Below, in pieces: positions 17,258-25,680 of a DNA stretch of 64,000 nt. Below the pieces are notes generated by a model that ran no database searches, was not told the origin of the DNA, and saw nothing but the letters and a program-made list of their open reading frames with translations. The stretch's first letter is position 1, and each line of letters starts with the position of its first letter. A program made the translations under genes and the position numbers. The stretch lies in contig NZ_QULW01000022.1 of the NCBI RefSeq assembly GCF_003481825.1, forward strand, positions 1 through 64,000. Direction: 5' to 3'. Source of the stretch: Clostridium sp. OM02-18AC (lineage in GTDB: Bacteria > Bacillota > Clostridia > Lachnospirales > Lachnospiraceae).

Positions 17258-17290
17258 AAACCCCGGAAATCCTTGCGGATCCCGGGGTTT
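17258..17290 (-). terminator. Terminator of the rplJ-rplL operon
   Basis: On the leftward strand AAACCCCGGGATCC and GGATTTCCGGGGTTT form a tight GC-rich stem followed by TGTTGTT, 20 bases past the rplL stop. Confidence 0.8.
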
Positions 17291-17310
17291 AAGCTCTAGT
17301 TGAGTTTTTA

Positions 17311-17685
17311 TTACTTCAGGGTAACTTTTGCGCCCTCAGCCTCAAGTTTAGCCTTGATGTCCTCAGCCTCTTCCTTAGAAGCGCCCTCTTTCAGGACCTT
17401 CGGAGCACCGTCAACTACGTCCTTAGCCTCTTTCAGACCAAGACCGGTAGCTTCACGTACAACCTTGATAACTTTAACCTTGTTCGGGCCAACCTCGGTC
17501 AGCTCTACGTCGAACTCGGTCTTCTCCTCAGCTGCCTCGCCTGCGCCAGCTGCTGCTGCAACTACAACGCCTGCTGCTGCGGATACGCCAAACTCTTCCT
17601 CACAAGCCTTTACCAGCTCGTTCAGCTCTAATACGGATAACTCTTTGATAGCTTCGATAAACTCTGCAGTGGTTAACTTTGCCAT
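17311..17685 (-). CDS. rplL: 50S ribosomal protein L7/L12
   Basis: The stalk protein that recruits translation factors. The start is the ATG at 17685 (MAKLTTAEFIEAIKEL), because GGAGG sits 8 bases before it and overlaps an ATG 15 bases upstream. The 124-residue product has the N-terminal dimerisation domain, an Ala-rich hinge (AAAGVVVAAAAGAGEAAEE) and the C-terminal factor-binding domain (VIKVVREATGLGLKEAKDVV). It is the second gene after rplJ. Confidence 0.97.
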   Translation of the reverse strand: MAKLTTAEFIEAIKELSVLELNELVKACEEEFGVSAAAGVVVAAAAGAGEAAEEKTEFDVELTEVGPNKVKVIKVVREATGLGLKEAKDVVDGAPKVLKEGASKEEAEDIKAKLEAEGAKVTLK

Positions 17686-17804
17686 TTTAATTTCCTCCAT
17701 TAAAATAATTATATTTCTGAATCAATCATTGTGGTTCGACTTTCATCGAATTGCTTAAACTTAGTTCGGATGATCATGCGGCAAACTGCCGGTCTGTCAA
17801 CAAA

Positions 17805-18305
17805 TTAAGCCTCAGCGCTCTCGCCCTGCTTCTCAGCGATCTGATTAAGCACACGAGCGAAGTTGGTGATCGGAGACTGGATGCTGCCCAGCAATCTTCC
17901 GAGAAGTACTTCTCTGGACGGGATGGTTGCGATAACCTGCATACCCTTCTGATCATAGTAAGTACCTTCAATAACACCAGCTTTGATTTCCAGCTTGTCT
18001 GCTTTCTTAGCAAACTCAGCCAGGATTCTTGCCGGAGCTGTAGCGTCGTCCTTAGATACAGCGATTGCGGTCGGTCCTTCTAAATCCGGATCCAGAGCTG
18101 CAAAATCGGTACCCTCAGCTGCACGCTTGATCATGGTGTTCTTATATACTTTGTAAGCAACACCAGCTTCTCTTAACTGCTTACGCAGCTCGGTATCCTG
18201 AGCAACAGTAAGACCACGATAGTCTACTACTACTGCGGATGCAGCGCCGTTTAACAGCTCGGAGATCTCAGCTACGATAGGCTGTTTTAACTCAACTTTA
18301 GCCAT
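17805..18305 (-). CDS. rplJ: 50S ribosomal protein L10
   Basis: Anchors L7/L12 dimers to the ribosome. The 166 residues show AVVVDYRGLTVAQDTELRKQ near 25, the L10 family signature, and a C-terminal helix that binds L7/L12. AGGAGG precedes the ATG. Upstream lies an L10 leader with an attenuator, so the operon is probably feedback-controlled by L10-L12. Confidence 0.97.
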   Translation of the reverse strand: MAKVELKQPIVAEISELLNGAASAVVVDYRGLTVAQDTELRKQLREAGVAYKVYKNTMIKRAAEGTDFAALDPDLEGPTAIAVSKDDATAPARILAEFAKKADKLEIKAGVIEGTYYDQKGMQVIATIPSREVLLGRLLGSIQSPITNFARVLNQIAEKQGESAEA

Positions 18306-18349
18306 GAATGTCTTCCTCCTGTTTTATTATATAACTGGAGACTGCAAGG

Positions 18350-18470
18350 AAAAGCCCCACTGTCAGACAGAGGGGCTCTACAAATTCGTCATAAATACAA
18401 ATTGTACGTTCCTCGGTAGGCGGCTGTAACCTTACGCCTTGCGGCACCTACTGTCTTCGGCAGTCAATAC
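18350..18470 (-). ncRNA. L10 leader with attenuator hairpin
   Basis: Between the promoter and rplJ the leftward transcript contains the L10-leader-like elements AGTAGGTGCCGC and GCCTACCGAGGAACG, which pair partly, then a hairpin AGAGCCCC ... GGGGCTTTT at about 18350-18380 that resembles a terminator. Known L10 leaders bind L10-L12 and adjust rplJL expression. Boundaries are approximate. Confidence 0.8.
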
Positions 18471-18476
18471 TTGTGT

Positions 18477-18505
18477 ATGATAACATACTATATTCGGATT
18501 GTCAA
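18477..18505 (-). promoter_or_regulatory. Promoter of rplJ-rplL
   Basis: Perfect TTGACA (18500-18505 on the leftward strand), a 17-base spacer and TATCAT (18477-18482). It begins just upstream of the L10 leader. Confidence 0.8.
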
Positions 18506-18526
18506 TCAGTTTTTTACAAAATCCGA

Positions 18527-19222
18527 TTAAGCCATCAGCTTAACTACGTTCAGCTTAACGCCCGGGCCCATGGTAGAGGTCAGGGTTGCACTCTTGATGT
18601 AGGTACCCTTTAAGGTAGCCGGTTTTGCTTTGTTGATTGCATCCATAAGCGTCTGGAAGTTGTCCGCTAACTGCTCCTCAGTGAAAGAAGCTTTACCCAC
18701 TGGCACGTGGATGATGTTGGTTTTATCAAGTCTGTACTCGATCTTACCAGCTTTGATATCGTTGATAGCTTTGGTTACGTCCATGGTTACGGTACCAGCC
18801 TTCGGGTTTGGCATTAAGCCCTTCGGTCCAAGTACACGACCCAGACGACCAACAACACCCATCATATCCGGGGTAGCTACAACTACATCGAAATCTAACC
18901 AACCCTCGTTCTGGATCTTCGGGATCAGCTCCTCAGCGCCTACGAAATCTGCGCCTGCAGCCTGAGCCTCGTCAGCCTTTACGCCCTTAGCGAAAACAAG
19001 GATTCTGGTAACTTTACCAGTTCCGTGCGGCAGAACTACTGCACCACGGATCTGCTGGTCAGCGTGACGTCCGTCACAACCGGTTCTGATATGAGCCTCA
19101 ATGGTTTCATCAAATTTAGCTACAGCAGTCTTCTTAACAAGTGCGATAGCGTCTGCTGCATCATAAAGAGTAGCGCGGTCTACTGCTTTAGCCGCTTCTA
19201 CGTATCTCTTTCCATGTTTCAT
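18527..19222 (-). CDS. rplA: 50S ribosomal protein L1
   Basis: Binds the 23S rRNA L1 stalk and, in other bacteria, represses its own mRNA. The 231 residues show KHGKRYVEAAKAVDRATLYD, VGRLGRVLGPKGLMPNPKAG (the signature near 125) and GKIEYRLDKTNIIHVPVGK. AGGAGG lies 11 bases upstream. A GUGG...CCAC hairpin resembling an L1 binding site lies just before the gene. Confidence 0.97.
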   Translation of the reverse strand: MKHGKRYVEAAKAVDRATLYDAADAIALVKKTAVAKFDETIEAHIRTGCDGRHADQQIRGAVVLPHGTGKVTRILVFAKGVKADEAQAAGADFVGAEELIPKIQNEGWLDFDVVVATPDMMGVVGRLGRVLGPKGLMPNPKAGTVTMDVTKAINDIKAGKIEYRLDKTNIIHVPVGKASFTEEQLADNFQTLMDAINKAKPATLKGTYIKSATLTSTMGPGVKLNVVKLMA

Positions 19223-19239
19223 AATAAAATAACCTCCTA

Positions 19240-19268
19240 GTGGTATTGTCGGGGATGTTCCCTCCCAC
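19240..19268 (-). promoter_or_regulatory. L1-site-like hairpin upstream of rplA
   Basis: On the leftward RNA GTGGGAGGGAACATCCCCGA and then CAATACCAC can fold with GTGG/CCAC and GGG/CCC stems around asymmetric internal loops. A near copy precedes rplK. Autogenous control by L1 is known for this operon in other bacteria; the exact site here is inferred. Confidence 0.55.
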
Positions 19269-19303
19269 GTATTTAAAGTTTCATCTCAGTTCTGTATGAA
19301 GAA

Positions 19304-19729
19304 TTACTCCTCAACAGTGATACCCATGCTTCTTGCAGTACCTGCAATCATGCTCATAGCTGCTTCCAGACTTGCTGCGTTTAAGTCAGGCATCTTGGTC
19401 TCAGCGATCTTCTGAAGATCTGCCTTGGAGATGGTAGCAACTTTGGTCTTGTTCGGGGTTGCGGAACCGGATTTGATCTTGCAGGCTTTCTTTAACAGAA
19501 CAGCTGCCGGCGGAGTCTTGGTTACGAAGCTGAAGCTTCTGTCTGCGTATACGGTAATAACAACCGGGATGATCAGATCGCCCTGATCTGCAGTTCTTGC
19601 GTTGAACTCCTTGGTGAACTGTACGATATTAACGCCGTGCTGACCGAGTGCCGGACCAACTGGCGGAGCAGGAGTAGCCTTGCCTGCCGGAATCTGTAAT
19701 TTGATGTAACCAGTTACTTTCTTTGCCAT
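19304..19729 (-). CDS. rplK: 50S ribosomal protein L11
   Basis: Part of the GTPase-associated centre. The 141 residues show GYIKLQIPAGKATPAPPVGP, ALGQHGVNIVQFTKEFNART and the C-terminal rRNA-binding segment ending GTARSMGITVEE. Length is normal and AGGAGG precedes the ATG. It lies between nusG and rplA in the standard order. Confidence 0.97.
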   Translation of the reverse strand: MAKKVTGYIKLQIPAGKATPAPPVGPALGQHGVNIVQFTKEFNARTADQGDLIIPVVITVYADRSFSFVTKTPPAAVLLKKACKIKSGSATPNKTKVATISKADLQKIAETKMPDLNAASLEAAMSMIAGTARSMGITVEE

Positions 19730-19749
19730 GATAATGACCTCCTAATAAT

Positions 19750-19776
19750 GTGGTATTGTCGGGGGTGTCCCTCCCA
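19750..19776 (-). promoter_or_regulatory. L1-site-like hairpin upstream of rplK
   Basis: The same motif as upstream of rplA: GTGGGAGGGACACCCCCGAC and AATACCAC, 21 bases before the rplK start. L1 represses this operon at its first ribosomal gene in other bacteria. Confidence 0.6.
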
Positions 19777-19806
19777 CGAACCGGCCTCGCCGGTCCCTTT
19801 TCGTTG

Positions 19807-20322
19807 TTACATGTGTTTCACTTCTGTGAAATTGAGTTCAACCGGTGTTTCACGGCCGAACATTTCGACATTGATCGTAAGAGTGTGCTTACTTTCATTG
19901 ATCGACTTAACGGCACCGATCGTGTCCTTCCATGCGCCGGCTGTTACCACAATGGTATCGCCAACTGCATAGTCCAGAGCAACTTCAGTCTTTCCAAAGC
20001 CGAGGCTCTCCATCTCCTCATCGCTTAACGGAACAGGCTTGGAGCCCGGTCCGACAAAGCCGGTCACGCCGCGGGTGTTGCGTACTACATACCAGGTATC
20101 ATCGTTCATGATCATGTGGATGAGCACGTAGCCCGGGAACATTTTCTTGTCCGCAAGCTTCTCCACGCCGTTTTTGAGTTCTGCGACTTCGAGCATCGGA
20201 ACGGAAACTTCGAGGATCTGATCCTGAAGGTTACGGTTCTCAATGGTTTTCTCAATGTCAACTTTTACTTTGTTCTCGTAGCCCGAATAGGTATGAACTA
20301 CATACCACTTTGCTTCTGACAT
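19807..20322 (-). CDS. nusG: Transcription antitermination/pausing factor NusG
   Basis: Binds RNA polymerase and couples it to Rho or the ribosome. The 171 residues have the NGN domain (EAKWYVVHTYSGYENKVKVD, FPGYVLIHMIMNDDTWYVVR) and a C-terminal KOW domain (VGDTIVVTAGAWKDTIGAVK). Start confirmed by GGCGAGGG upstream. It follows secE by 19 bases. Confidence 0.97.
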   Translation of the reverse strand: MSEAKWYVVHTYSGYENKVKVDIEKTIENRNLQDQILEVSVPMLEVAELKNGVEKLADKKMFPGYVLIHMIMNDDTWYVVRNTRGVTGFVGPGSKPVPLSDEEMESLGFGKTEVALDYAVGDTIVVTAGAWKDTIGAVKSINESKHTLTINVEMFGRETPVELNFTEVKHM

Positions 20323-20341
20323 CTTATCACCCTCGCCTTAA

Positions 20342-20545
20342 TTAAATAATGAAGCTGAGGCCCCATTTGATAATGAAATCCAGGATTGCGATGATAATTC
20401 CCAGCGCAGCGGTAACCGCTACTACAGCAACTGTCTGCTTGCCAACGGTTTCCTGGTCAGGCCATACGATTTTGTTGAACTCAGCTTTTAAACCCTTGAA
20501 AAAGCTCGTCTTCGGAGCCTTCTCAGTGCCTGTAGTTTCTCCCAT
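20342..20545 (-). CDS. secE: Preprotein translocase subunit SecE
   Basis: A short single-helix SecE of 67 residues: a polar N-terminus, the amphipathic FFKGLKAEFNKIVWPDQETV and a transmembrane segment VAVVAVTAALGIIIAILDFI. It is the Gram-positive type. The ribosome site TAAGGAGTG contains the rpmG stop codon, so it is coupled to rpmG. Confidence 0.95.
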   Translation of the reverse strand: MGETTGTEKAPKTSFFKGLKAEFNKIVWPDQETVGKQTVAVVAVTAALGIIIAILDFIIKWGLSFII

Positions 20546-20557
20546 AGTTCACACTCC

Positions 20558-20707
20558 TTACTTTGTTTCTTTGTGTAAAGTATGAGTTTTGCAGAATCTA
20601 CAATATTTTTTGGTCTCCATGCGATCCGGATGTGTCTTTTTATCCTTCGTCATGTTGTAGTTCCGCTGTTTACATTCTGTACATGCCAGTGTAATCTTTG
20701 TGCGCAC
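20558..20707 (-). CDS. rpmG: 50S ribosomal protein L33, zinc-binding form
   Basis: A 49-codon gene. It starts at GTG (20705-20707), 8 bases after GGAGG, and encodes a protein beginning MRTKITLACTECKQRNYN and ending THTLHKETK. Cysteine pairs at 9/12 and 36/39 mark the zinc form. It is the first gene of the rpmG-secE-nusG-rplK-rplA operon, the usual place in Bacillota. Confidence 0.96.
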   Translation of the reverse strand: MRTKITLACTECKQRNYNMTKDKKTHPDRMETKKYCRFCKTHTLHKETK

Positions 20708-20824
20708 GACTTCCACCTCCACTTGATTTTTCGTTGTTTTTTCAGCCTTTCTTTTGTGTCTTGTCAGCCCGTAAGCTAATTTTGAGCATAAAAAAAAGAC
20801 CTAAGCTCTTCCATTCGCCATACC

Positions 20825-20853
20825 ACTATAGCATAACGATGTCCATGCGTCAA
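20825..20853 (-). promoter_or_regulatory. Promoter of the rpmG-secE-nusG-rplKA operon
   Basis: TTGACG (20848-20853), a 17-base spacer and TATAGT (20825-20830) on the leftward strand, 118 bases before rpmG. Confidence 0.75.
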
Positions 20854-20893
20854 TCTTTTTCTTTATTTTTTGCTAGATTTTTATTTTTTCCGG

Positions 20894-21742
20894 TCAGACA
20901 CCTCCGCCAATGCAGATGGATACAAAATATACCTGCCGGACTCCTGCCTCTTTTAGTACCCGTGTGCAGGCTTCGATGGTGCTGCCGGTGGTGTAGATGT
21001 CATCGACGAGGATGACAGTTGCGGGCAGTGCGGTGCATGAGTGCCAGTCAGACAGCTGTCTGACTGCCGAAGACCGGATGACAAGCTTTTGTAAGAGACC
21101 AGACGATCTGCCTTCCCGCACCGCAAATGCTTTGCGCAGATTCCGCAGGCGTTCTTCCGGTCCAAGTTCTTTCTGCGGAGCCGTTTTCCGGGTGCGGACC
21201 AGCATTGTCTCATTTACAGAAAGTCCACTCAGACGTCCAAGACGCACCGCCAGCTCCCCCGCCTGGTTGAAGCCGCGGCTGCGCAGCCTGGCCGGATGTA
21301 CCGGAACCGGCACCAGAACCGCATCTTTGTGTCTTGCAAAGAAATATCCATATCGCCGGACGATGGCCTCTGCGTAAAAATCCAGATATTCCCTCCGGTT
21401 TTTGTATTTGATCGCTGCCATGGATTTCTGCGCCGCGTCGTTGTAGCGGATCAGGGCAACGCCGGACTCAAAACTCCGTTGATGCCGTTTGCATTCCGGA
21501 CAATATTCCTCCCGGTCGCTGATGAGTTCTGCTCCACATTTTTTGCAGGATGGCTGCCGGATAAAATGCAGTTTTCGCACACAGCCTGCGCAGATCAGCG
21601 CACCTTCCGGCAGAACGATCTGTCCGCACACCGGACATCGGCGCGGAAAGAGAAGCTGGAGGAGATTTTCCTGGAGAGATAATTTCAAGGGCAATTTTGC
21701 AGTTATGTTTGCAGATGATTCTACAAGCGGTTTTTTGGCCAC
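20894..21742 (-). CDS. comFC: ComF family phosphoribosyltransferase-like protein
   Basis: The 282-residue product has an N-terminal four-cysteine zinc module (PRRCPVCGQ, LICAGC, CKKCG, YCPECKRH, residues about 33-90) and a C-terminal phosphoribosyltransferase fold with the PRPP loop VILVDDIYTTGSTIEACTRV near 245. ComFC is needed for DNA uptake in competent bacteria, and homologues occur widely. The listed start is a GTG without a clear ribosome site; no better start is visible before the first Cys pair, so the N-terminus is uncertain. It lies 26 bases after recD2. Confidence 0.85.
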   Translation of the reverse strand: MAKKPLVESSANITAKLPLKLSLQENLLQLLFPRRCPVCGQIVLPEGALICAGCVRKLHFIRQPSCKKCGAELISDREEYCPECKRHQRSFESGVALIRYNDAAQKSMAAIKYKNRREYLDFYAEAIVRRYGYFFARHKDAVLVPVPVHPARLRSRGFNQAGELAVRLGRLSGLSVNETMLVRTRKTAPQKELGPEERLRNLRKAFAVREGRSSGLLQKLVIRSSAVRQLSDWHSCTALPATVILVDDIYTTGSTIEACTRVLKEAGVRQVYFVSICIGGGV

Positions 21743-21768
21743 CTTTTCAGATAATTTTGTGGGTGATT

Positions 21769-24015
21769 TTATAATTCGGATTGCATGACCTCCTGAATTC
21801 GTATTTTCAAGCCAGTATAGCGGCGCTGCTCCACGACATTGTCGACCATGGTCTGCAGCATTTCCGGGATGCCTACCAGACAGACACAGGCGCGGGCACG
21901 GGTTACCGCTGTGTAGATTAAGTTTCTTGTCATTAACATGCGGGGACCGGAATAGACCGGAATGACCACGGCCGGGTATTCACTTCCCTGTGATTTGTGG
22001 ATCGTGATGGCGTAAGCCAGCTCCAGTTCCTCCAGCTGTTTAAAGCTGTAGTCTACCATTTTCCCTTCATCAAACTCCACTGTCAGTTCTTCCGCAAACG
22101 TATTGATCTCGCGGATGATGCCAATGTCGCCATTGAACACGCCTGCTCCGGAATCGATCGGAATCCCATATTTGTTGCGGGTCTCCCACTCGATCTGGTA
22201 GTTGTTTTTGATCTGCATGACCTTATCGCCCACCCGGTAGATCGTACCGTTCACTTCCTTTTCCGGTTTCGATGGATCTTTCGGATTCAGAAAGCTCTGG
22301 AGAATGGTATTTAACCGTTCCACGCCAAGCGCACCTTTGCGCATGGGTGTCATGATCTGAATATCGAACATATCAGCATGAACATAGTTCGGAAGTTTTT
22401 CCCGCACCAGCGTCAGCATGGCGCTGATGATTGCGTCGGGGTGTTCCCGGCGGATGAACAGAAAATCTTTGCTGCGCTTTCCAAGCGGGATCTGCTCGCC
22501 ATCGTTGATCTTATGGGCGTTGACGATAATATCGCTCTCTGCCGCCTGACGGAAGATCCGGGTCAGCTGCACCACATTGAACGCCCCGGATGCGATCATG
22601 TCGCGCAGGACATTGCCCGGGCCGACGCTTGGGAGCTGATTGATATCGCCCACAAGGATCAGCCTGGTTCCCGGGTTCACCGCGCGAAGCAGTGCATGCA
22701 TCAGATAAATATCTACCATAGACATTTCATCTATGATGATGGCATCGGCTTCCAGTGGATTTTCTTCATTTCGCTCAAAATGCATGCCGGAAGTATCTTT
22801 ATCGTCCGACGGAACCCCGGTCAGTTCGAGAAGGCGGTGGATGGTCCGCGCTTCATACCCCGTCGCCTCAGTCATGCGCTTGGCTGCGCGGCCGGTCGGA
22901 GCCGCCAGCAGGATTTCCATCTCTTCTTGCTCGAAATAACGGATAATGGTATTGATCGTGGTCGTTTTTCCGGTACCCGGACCACCGGTGATGATCAGAA
23001 GACCACTGTTGACTGCCTCGATGACTGCACGGATCTGAAGTTCATCCGGCTCGATTTTCTCCTCCGCGCAGATGACTTCCAGTTTTTTGCGGATCTCTGC
23101 CTCCGGCTCAGAACCGCGCAGGTTTAAATCGTGAAGCATACGGGCAGTGTTAAGTTCCGTGTAGTAATACTGGGATGCGTAGACATGACGGCTCGGTGCT
23201 GCTGAATGCTCCTCATCCACCTTCACCACGATCTTCTTTTCTATCTGAAGATCGGTCAGATGTTTTTCCATAACAGACGGATCTACATGTAGCAGTTCCG
23301 ACGCTGCTGCCAGCAATTCCTCCTGCGGCAGGTAGGTGTGTCCGTTTGTCACAGACTGTAAGAGGGTATAGTAAATGCCGCTGCGGATACGGAAATCGGA
23401 ATCGGTGAAAATGCCAACTTTCTGGGCGATCTCGTCTGCCATCTTGAAACCGACTCCCTGGATATCATCTGCCAGACGATATGGGTTTTCTTTGATGATG
23501 CCGTACATGCGGGAACCGTATTCATTATAGATTTTCAGGGCCAGATTCATGGAAATGCCGTAGTCCTGCAGAAACATCATAGCCTGGCGCATTTCTTTTT
23601 TCAACTCCATCTGCTCCGAAATCGCACGTGCCATTTTTTCACTGATTCCTTTTACCTCTGCCAGCCGCTCCGGCTCTTCCTCGATGATGCGGAACGTATC
23701 TGCCTTAAAACGGCGCACAATACGCGCAGCCAGGGCAGTTCCCACACCGCGGATGGCTCCGGAACCCAGATAGCGTTCCATGGATGCCGTATCTTCCGGT
23801 GCTTTCAGTTCATAGGATTCTACCTGGATCTGATCACCGTAGATCGGATGTTCCACGTCACGTCCGGTTGCCTCGATAAAATCTCCTTCACTGATATAAG
23901 GAAAGGTTCCCACCAGGACATAATCCAGCCCATCCGCGCTGACATCCAGAATGGAGTATCCATTTTCTTCGTTGCGATATTTGATTCGTTCCACATATCC
24001 GCTTACTGTCGCCAT
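21769..24015 (-). CDS. recD2: RecD2-type ATP-dependent DNA helicase
   Basis: Superfamily 1B 5'-3' helicase without RecBC. I start at the ATG 24015 (MATVSGYVERIKYRNEENGY), with GGAG 9 bases upstream, giving 748 residues, the family length. The longer open frame runs into a hairpin-rich repeat and is not credible protein. Order: N-terminal OB-like domain, helix-hairpin-helix region (GSGAIRGVGTALAARIVRRF), Walker A GGPGTGKTTTINTIIRY near 342, Walker B IIIDEMSMVD and the C-terminal UvrD-like motif YAITIHKSQGSEYPAVVIPV. All motifs are intact. It is upstream of comFC. Confidence 0.95.
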   Translation of the reverse strand: MATVSGYVERIKYRNEENGYSILDVSADGLDYVLVGTFPYISEGDFIEATGRDVEHPIYGDQIQVESYELKAPEDTASMERYLGSGAIRGVGTALAARIVRRFKADTFRIIEEEPERLAEVKGISEKMARAISEQMELKKEMRQAMMFLQDYGISMNLALKIYNEYGSRMYGIIKENPYRLADDIQGVGFKMADEIAQKVGIFTDSDFRIRSGIYYTLLQSVTNGHTYLPQEELLAAASELLHVDPSVMEKHLTDLQIEKKIVVKVDEEHSAAPSRHVYASQYYYTELNTARMLHDLNLRGSEPEAEIRKKLEVICAEEKIEPDELQIRAVIEAVNSGLLIITGGPGTGKTTTINTIIRYFEQEEMEILLAAPTGRAAKRMTEATGYEARTIHRLLELTGVPSDDKDTSGMHFERNEENPLEADAIIIDEMSMVDIYLMHALLRAVNPGTRLILVGDINQLPSVGPGNVLRDMIASGAFNVVQLTRIFRQAAESDIIVNAHKINDGEQIPLGKRSKDFLFIRREHPDAIISAMLTLVREKLPNYVHADMFDIQIMTPMRKGALGVERLNTILQSFLNPKDPSKPEKEVNGTIYRVGDKVMQIKNNYQIEWETRNKYGIPIDSGAGVFNGDIGIIREINTFAEELTVEFDEGKMVDYSFKQLEELELAYAITIHKSQGSEYPAVVIPVYSGPRMLMTRNLIYTAVTRARACVCLVGIPEMLQTMVDNVVEQRRYTGLKIRIQEVMQSEL

Positions 24016-24151
24016 TTTTTGTTTCTCCTGTATCCTCCCGCATAATCGGTGTTTCTTGCTGTTTTTCAATCCACAGTCGATCATTTCACGGAGACTGACT
24101 ATGATTTGCCTCTTGTCAGTGGGGGATACCGATTTATCTCCGCCCACCACT

Positions 24152-24224
24152 GCCGTTAAGTTTCCTGTTGGCAATTCATCTCGCCACCTGTAGAGGATGG
24201 GAGAATCCTTGCTATTGTTGGGGA
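24152..24224 (-). repeat. Dispersed hairpin element, copy A
   Basis: A stretch that aligns with 42492-42569. Shared parts are TAAGTTTC, AATTCATCTC / ATTCATCTC, GATGGGAGAA and CCTTGCT, with a small hairpin in the centre (CTC-CC-A...GG-GAG). It lies about 140 bases upstream of recD2 in the same orientation as copy B to its gene. It could be the end of a decayed mobile element or a conserved leader structure. Confidence 0.55.
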
Positions 24225-24256
24225 AATCTCCTGTGAAACAAGAAAGAATGTGCCTT

Positions 24257-24368
24257 GGCGCATTCTCGCGCCGAGGCGCGGTTGCCGAAGCAACCATCCA
24301 CCCTTGCGCCGAGTGCGCATCCCCGCGGAGCGTTTTTGTTTCATAGGACGCACTTTCCTATGAAACAA
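24257..24368. repeat. Cluster of perfect hairpins between recD2 and mreB
   Basis: Three perfect palindromes in a row: GGCGC/GCGCC (24257-24272), GGTTGC-CGAA-GCAACC (24280-24295) and TTGTTTCATAGG/CCTATGAAACAA (24336-24368). GTGAAACAAGAAAG at about 24232 repeats the last arm. With copy A this fills the 397-bp gap between recD2 and mreB; no convincing gene is there. Confidence 0.7.
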
Positions 24369-24369
24369 G

Positions 24370-24400
24370 AAAAGTCCCGCGTCCGCGATGGACACGAGAC
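24370..24400 (-). terminator. Terminator of mreB
   Basis: On the leftward strand GTCTCGTGTCC (24390-24400) pairs with GGACGCGGGAC (24374-24384) using two wobbles, then TTTTCTT. It is 13 bases past the mreB stop. Confidence 0.75.
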
Positions 24401-24412
24401 CCTTTCGATCTG

Positions 24413-25420
24413 TTAGTTGAATTCCTGCTCTTTTTTGTCTCCATGCTGGAATTCAATGAACTTACCGGTTCCGATTGCTACGGCAGTCAACGGATCTTCC
24501 GCTACCATAGTGGTGATGCCGGTTTTCTCTTCGATCAGCTGATCGAGACCGTTTAACAGGGAACCACCGCCGGTCATAACGATACCGCGGTCAAAAATAT
24601 CAGCTGCAAGTTCCGGAGGAGTTCTCTCCAGGACATTGTGAACAGCATCTACGATCTGCATAGCCGGCTCGCGCAGCGCTTCCAGGGTTTCCTCGGAAGT
24701 AACCTCAATGGTCTTCGGAAGTCCGGTAACCAGGTTACGTCCGCGAACCTCCATTTTTAAAACCTCTGGTCTGCGGTATGCGGAACCAATGTTAATCTTG
24801 ATTTCCTCTGCGGTTCTCTCACCGATGAGCAGATTGTGTTTCTTTCTCATGTAACGGACTAACGCTTCATCGAAATCGTCTCCGGCGATCTTGATGGAGG
24901 TGCTTACTACGGTTCCGCCCAGAGAGATGACTGCGATATCTGCAGTACCGCCTCCGATATCTACGATCATGTTTCCGCAGGCTTTGGAAATATCAATTCC
25001 GGCACCGATCGCTGCTGCAACCGGCTCCTCGATAATGGATACTTCACGTGCCCCTGCCTGATAGGTAGCGTCTTCCACTGCCTTCTTCTCTACTTCGGTC
25101 GCACCACTCGGGATGCAGACTGCGATGCGCGGTTTGCGCAGGGTACGCTTGCCAACGGCTTTGTTGATGAAATATTTTAACATTTTCTCAGTAACGGTAT
25201 AATCAGAAATAACGCCCTGACGCAGCGGTCTTACGGCAATGATATTGCCCGGGGTTCTTCCGATCATCAGGCGCGCTTCCTCGCCGATCGCCATGATCTT
25301 GTTGGAATCACGGTCAATCGCTACTACGGAAGGCTCTTTCAGGACAACGCCTTTGCCTTTGATATATACCAGAATGCTCGCCGTACCTAAATCGATTCCG
25401 ATATCGTTGGATACTAACAT
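24413..25420 (-). CDS. mreB: Rod-shape actin homologue MreB/Mbl
   Basis: Bacterial actin that guides lateral wall synthesis. The 335 residues show the phosphate-1 loop DIGIDLGTASILVYIKGKG, the connecting segment VCIPSGATEVEKKAV, phosphate-2 IVDIGGGTADIAVISLGG near 160 and the adenosine loop MTGGGSLLNGLDQLIEEKTG near 290. AGGAGG precedes the ATG. mreC and mreD are not downstream, and a terminator follows, so this may be the stand-alone Mbl/MreBH-like paralogue rather than the mreBCD copy. Confidence 0.93.
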   Translation of the reverse strand: MLVSNDIGIDLGTASILVYIKGKGVVLKEPSVVAIDRDSNKIMAIGEEARLMIGRTPGNIIAVRPLRQGVISDYTVTEKMLKYFINKAVGKRTLRKPRIAVCIPSGATEVEKKAVEDATYQAGAREVSIIEEPVAAAIGAGIDISKACGNMIVDIGGGTADIAVISLGGTVVSTSIKIAGDDFDEALVRYMRKKHNLLIGERTAEEIKINIGSAYRRPEVLKMEVRGRNLVTGLPKTIEVTSEETLEALREPAMQIVDAVHNVLERTPPELAADIFDRGIVMTGGGSLLNGLDQLIEEKTGITTMVAEDPLTAVAIGTGKFIEFQHGDKKEQEFN

Positions 25421-25566
25421 AAATTTCCTCCTGATGTTTCTCTTCTCACAACTGTGTATTCGCCACAGCTGCCTTGTTTCCCAGTTCTGTCACTGCTGTT
25501 CACACATACGTGAGCAGCTATCTATGAATATGCGCAAAGAGCACAATTTTCGTTCTAATCTCTCTT

Positions 25567-25595
25567 ATTATATACAATCCAGGAGGTTTTTGAAA
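25567..25595 (-). promoter_or_regulatory. Predicted promoter of mreB
   Basis: A perfect TATAAT (25567-25572) with a weak TTTCAA (25590-25595) 17 bases upstream on the leftward strand. It gives a leader of about 140 bases. Confidence 0.45.
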
Positions 25596-25680
25596 GGGTT
25601 TTTTTATTTTTTATTATGTTTATATTTTTTTTATGGTAGCGACACAGTTTGGTCACAATTCTTTTCTATACTCTAAGTAC

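Noticed and set aside
24016..24297. The 94-codon N-terminal extension of recD2
   Set aside because: It runs through hairpins and the dispersed element; the ATG at 24015 has a proper ribosome site and matches the family start.
24156..24395. A 79-residue leftward open frame between recD2 and mreB
   Set aside because: It is made of palindromes and repeated arms and starts inside the mreB terminator, so it is likely structure, not protein.
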